This document shows, piece after piece, positions 5,801-6,790 of a DNA stretch of 6,790 nt. The notes under the pieces were generated by a model. That model worked only from the letters and a program-made list of their open reading frames with translations. It was not told the DNA's origin and searched no databases. How positions within the stretch are numbered: the stretch's first letter is position 1; every line of letters begins with the position of its first letter. Both the position numbers and the translations under genes were made by a program. The DNA comes from Candidatus Omnitrophica bacterium CG02_land_8_20_14_3_00__42_8. Lineage in GTDB: Bacteria; Omnitrophota; Gorgyraeia; Gorgyraeales; Gorgyraeaceae. The stretch spans positions 1 through 6,790 of the forward strand of contig PEUD01000120.1 in assembly GCA_002780805.1 (NCBI GenBank). Direction: 5' to 3'.

Positions 5801-6790
5801 CGCGAAGCCAGGCGAGGGAGGACAACTGCCGGGCCATAAAGTGAGCGCCACAATTGCGGCGACGCGCTATACCACAGAAGGTGTGACATTGATTTCGCCG
5901 CCGCCCCACCACGACATTTATTCTATAGAAGACCTTGCCCAGCTTATATTTGATCTAAAAAATACAAACCCCATGGCGAGGATAAGCGTAAAGCTTGTCT
6001 CGGAGATAGGCGTGGGGACAATCGCGGCCGGCGTAGCGAAAGGCCACGCTGATATGATCTTGATTTCAGGAGGGGATGGCGGCACAGGCGCATCGCCTTT
6101 AAGTTCCATTAAGCATGCCGGGCTTCCATGGGAGCTTGGGCTGTCCGAGGCCCATCAGACGCTTGTCCTTAACGATCTTCGGTCCAGGGTCAGGCTGCAG
6201 ACAGACGGCCAGATGCGCACAGGCAGAGACGTCGCGATAGCCGCTCTCCTGGGCGCTGAGGAGTTCGGCTTCTGCACAGCCGCGTTGATAGTTATGGGAT
6301 GCGTCATGCTGAGGCATTGCCATCTGAATAATTGCTCGGCAGGTATAGCCACACAGGATGACATGCTTTTGAGAAAATTCTCAGGGAAGCCTGAATATGT
6401 CGTGAATTATTTTTATTTTGTGGCGCAGGAACTAAGAGAGATAATGGCAAGTCTTGGCGTTAAGGCCATAGATGAGATGACGGGAAGGGCTGATTTACTC
6501 GAGGTTAATACCAATATCCTTCCATGGAAGGCAAAGACGATTGATTTTTCAAAGATATTTTATAGGCCCCCTCACCCCTTCGACTCCGCTCAGGGCAGGC
6601 TTAATCCTCTCCCCCGGAATGGGGGAGAGGGTAGGGTGAGGGGAGTGTATTGCACAACTTCGCAGGACCACGGCATTGAGAATATATTAGATAGAAAACT
6701 TATAGAGCTTTCGGAAGGCGCCCTTAAAAATAAAAATAATATAAACCTAGATTTTGCAATAGCAAAATCTGCCCGAAGGGCCGACAGATT
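2841..6790 (+). CDS. gltB: Glutamate synthase large subunit (GOGAT), 3'-truncated, with three palindromic insertions
   Basis: GltB transfers the amide of glutamine to 2-oxoglutarate, giving two glutamates, with FMN and an iron-sulfur cluster. The frame is open without a stop to the window end (1316 full codons of roughly 1500). A short propeptide of 22 residues precedes the nucleophile Cys23 (HDSCGVGF). The class II amidotransferase domain follows (HSRYSTN from 248, HNGEIN 268-273, RNGLRPARY), then a central domain (LSDRGVD), then the FMN-binding synthase domain (FATGAMSFGA 905-914, SNTGEGGED from 934, KPGEGGQLPG 989-998, SGGDGGTGASP). The 3Fe-4S cysteines are Cys1154, Cys1160 and Cys1165, with the usual 6/5 spacing. 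The GXGXG C-terminal domain is almost wholly missing at the edge. Residues 161-173, about 610-628 and about 1243-1268 are encoded by palindromic repeats and lie between conserved blocks. The ATG at 2841 has no clear ribosome binding site; an in-frame ATG at 2817 is an alternative. GltD would be expected downstream. Confidence 0.96.
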   Translation, partial: MTIYNHFPKKQGLYDPAFEHDSCGVGFVCNIKGQRSNLIIKQGLEVLKRLSHRGATGADPKTGDGAGILIQMPHEFFKKACGNSKVNLPNPGEYGTGMVFLPTDPDERKSCKDIFAKIIQKNNQLLLGWREIPVDNSVIGKTARDTQPSIEQVFIGKTLSGSVSRQRRLTESEGSGLDFERKLYVIRKQVENAIHISSLEQKSYFYITNISSRTFSYKGLLMPGQLEYFFKDLDDESMKSAICLVHSRYSTNTFPAWDLSQPFRFLAHNGEINTLRGNINWMKAREGLLKSRLFGKDIEALKPIITPGGSDSMAIDNMFELLVLSGRPLPHAMMMLIPGAWEYNNLIDKKLKDFYKYHACLVEPWDGPAAIAFTDGTNIGAVLDRNGLRPARYIVTKDGFVVMASEAGVLDIRPEDIIISGRLEPGKIFFIDTQKGRIVNDTEIKNEISGANPYGRWIKDNMAELEKLHRAKAIGHRVKDDILTKLKAFGYTREDLKIIIQPMLETGKEPIGSMGNDTPHAVLSKRPQLLYAYFKQLFAQVTNPAIDPIREKIVMSLESFIGPEKNLLDETPGHCRKLRIKHPILTNEELGKVRSIKIKGFKTKTISMLFPLTLTLSPNGGEGRVRGRGEFMKALDRICKEAHLAIKEGYTFIILSDRGVDEKHSSLPALLAAGAVHHYLVKKSLRTQIGIIIESGEPREAHHFGLLFGYGADCVNPYLAYEALGYIVKENKLNIPLKRAMYNYIHAAEEGILKILSKMGISTLQSYRGAQIFEALGLHSEVIEKCFTGTVSRISGADFSVIREETLKRHRDAYPKINIERGYLNSGGLYQWKKDGEFHLWNPDSIASLQDSVRKNDYKKFKEFSQLINDQSMNPATLRSLFKFRASDAVPINEVEPVETIVKRFATGAMSFGAIGRGPHETLAIAMNQLGGKSNTGEGGEDPARFMPLQNGTSTRSAIKQVASGRFGVTTNYLVNADELQIKIAQGAKPGEGGQLPGHKVSATIAATRYTTEGVTLISPPPHHDIYSIEDLAQLIFDLKNTNPMARISVKLVSEIGVGTIAAGVAKGHADMILISGGDGGTGASPLSSIKHAGLPWELGLSEAHQTLVLNDLRSRVRLQTDGQMRTGRDVAIAALLGAEEFGFCTAALIVMGCVMLRHCHLNNCSAGIATQDDMLLRKFSGKPEYVVNYFYFVAQELREIMASLGVKAIDEMTGRADLLEVNTNILPWKAKTIDFSKIFYRPPHPFDSAQGRLNPLPRNGGEGRVRGVYCTTSQDHGIENILDRKLIELSEGALKNKNNINLDFAIAKSARRADR
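3318..3358. repeat. In-frame palindrome 1 in gltB
   Basis: A 19-bp stem (3318-3336 / 3340-3358) with an AAA loop. The two imperfect positions are both G-U wobbles in the sense RNA. It encodes a basic, Ser/Arg-rich peptide (residues 161-173) inside the amidotransferase domain, just before the conserved FERKLYVIRK block. The pentamer GGCTC occurs at 3321-3325 and 3360-3364; removing the 39 nt between equivalent points (13 codons) restores a normal-looking GltB linker, LSGSGLDFERK. Confidence 0.85.
4669..4722. repeat. In-frame palindrome 2 in gltB (CCCCTCACCC...GGGTGAGGGG family)
   Basis: Two 11-bp stem segments, the outer CCCCCTCACCC / GGGTGAGGGGG and the inner CCTCTCCCCC / GGGGGAGAGG plus a closing pair, are separated by a small TGA/AA internal loop and closed by an AAT loop. 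It lies between the conserved FKTKTISMLF and KALDRIC blocks of the central domain and encodes about 18 residues, including NGGEGRVRG. The same element occurs at 6568-6643. The sequence resembles a palindromic repeat common in environmental genomes. Confidence 0.88.
6568..6643. repeat. In-frame composite palindrome 3 in gltB, same family as 4669-4722
   Basis: The outer stem CCCCTCACCC (6568-6577) pairs with GGGTGAGGGG (6634-6643), and the inner stem TCCTCTCCCCC (6605-6615) with GGGGGAGAGGG (6621-6631) around a GGAAT loop. Between the outer and inner left arms lie 27 extra nt (6578-6604), CTTCGACTCCGCTCAGGG plus a short tail, so the element is interrupted by another module. It encodes about residues 1243-1268, between the FMN domain (FSKIFYR) and the conserved YCTTSQDHG block. 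The right arm is read in the same frame as in 4669-4722, again giving NGGEGRVRG. Confidence 0.88.
6578..6604. repeat. 27-nt module nested inside the gltB palindrome
   Basis: CTTCGACTCCGCTCAGGG and the following nine bases have no counterpart in the simpler copy at 4670-4721. Their length is exactly nine codons, so the frame is kept. The module resembles CTTCGCTTCGCTCAGG at 299-313 (one indel, one mismatch), which suggests that pieces of one repeat family have been inserted into another. Confidence 0.6.

Noticed and set aside
2841..6790. gltB broken by frameshift or stop because of the repeats
   Set aside because: Codon-by-codon reading finds no stop, and conserved motifs on both sides of each repeat are in the same frame.

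Overview
The window is a nitrogen-assimilation locus read entirely from the + strand. In order it holds a 5'-truncated PII signalling protein (1-281), a second PII paralog (388-729), a class I glutamine synthetase, glnA (976-2517), a small stand-alone Fis/NtrC-type helix-turn-helix protein (2597-2806), and the large subunit of glutamate synthase, gltB (from 2841, running off the right edge with 1316 full codons). Together GS and GOGAT form the high-affinity ammonium assimilation cycle. The PII proteins would report energy, 2-oxoglutarate and nitrogen status to it, and the Fis-type protein is a plausible local transcription factor. An ammonium transporter upstream and gltD downstream would be expected but are outside the window.

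The organism is an uncultured-type Gram-negative bacterium. The combination of moderate GC, short intergenic gaps packed with GC-rich palindromes of several families, and the style of the GS, PII and Fis proteins suggests Candidatus Omnitrophota (OP3) or a related lineage. This is an impression from sequence style, not a proof.

The most unusual property is the density of hairpin-forming repeats: about ten in 6.8 kb. Four are intergenic palindromes outside any coding frame or only touching one: 288-356, 741-796, 929-961 and 2524-2555. A fifth, 2803-2831, supplies the stop codon of the Fis-type gene and contains a possible gltB start. There is also a classical intrinsic terminator (894-926) placed only 50 nt before glnA. 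Three more palindromes (3318-3358, 4669-4722, 6568-6643) lie inside gltB and one decayed hairpin lies inside the 5' end of glnA. All are read through in frame, so gltB stays open over its whole visible length. They add low-complexity peptides at what look like variable points between conserved blocks. This resembles the protein-coding palindromic elements described in Rickettsia, but with different sequences.

Two covalent-modification sites are missing. The second PII has Glu instead of the uridylylated Tyr51, and the glutamine synthetase has Phe441 where the adenylylated Tyr397 of E. coli GlnA would be. The first PII keeps Tyr51. The regulation of this pathway may therefore rely on ligand binding and transcription more than on the enterobacterial modification cascade. 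No tRNA, rRNA, transposase, CRISPR array or other mobile gene is visible.
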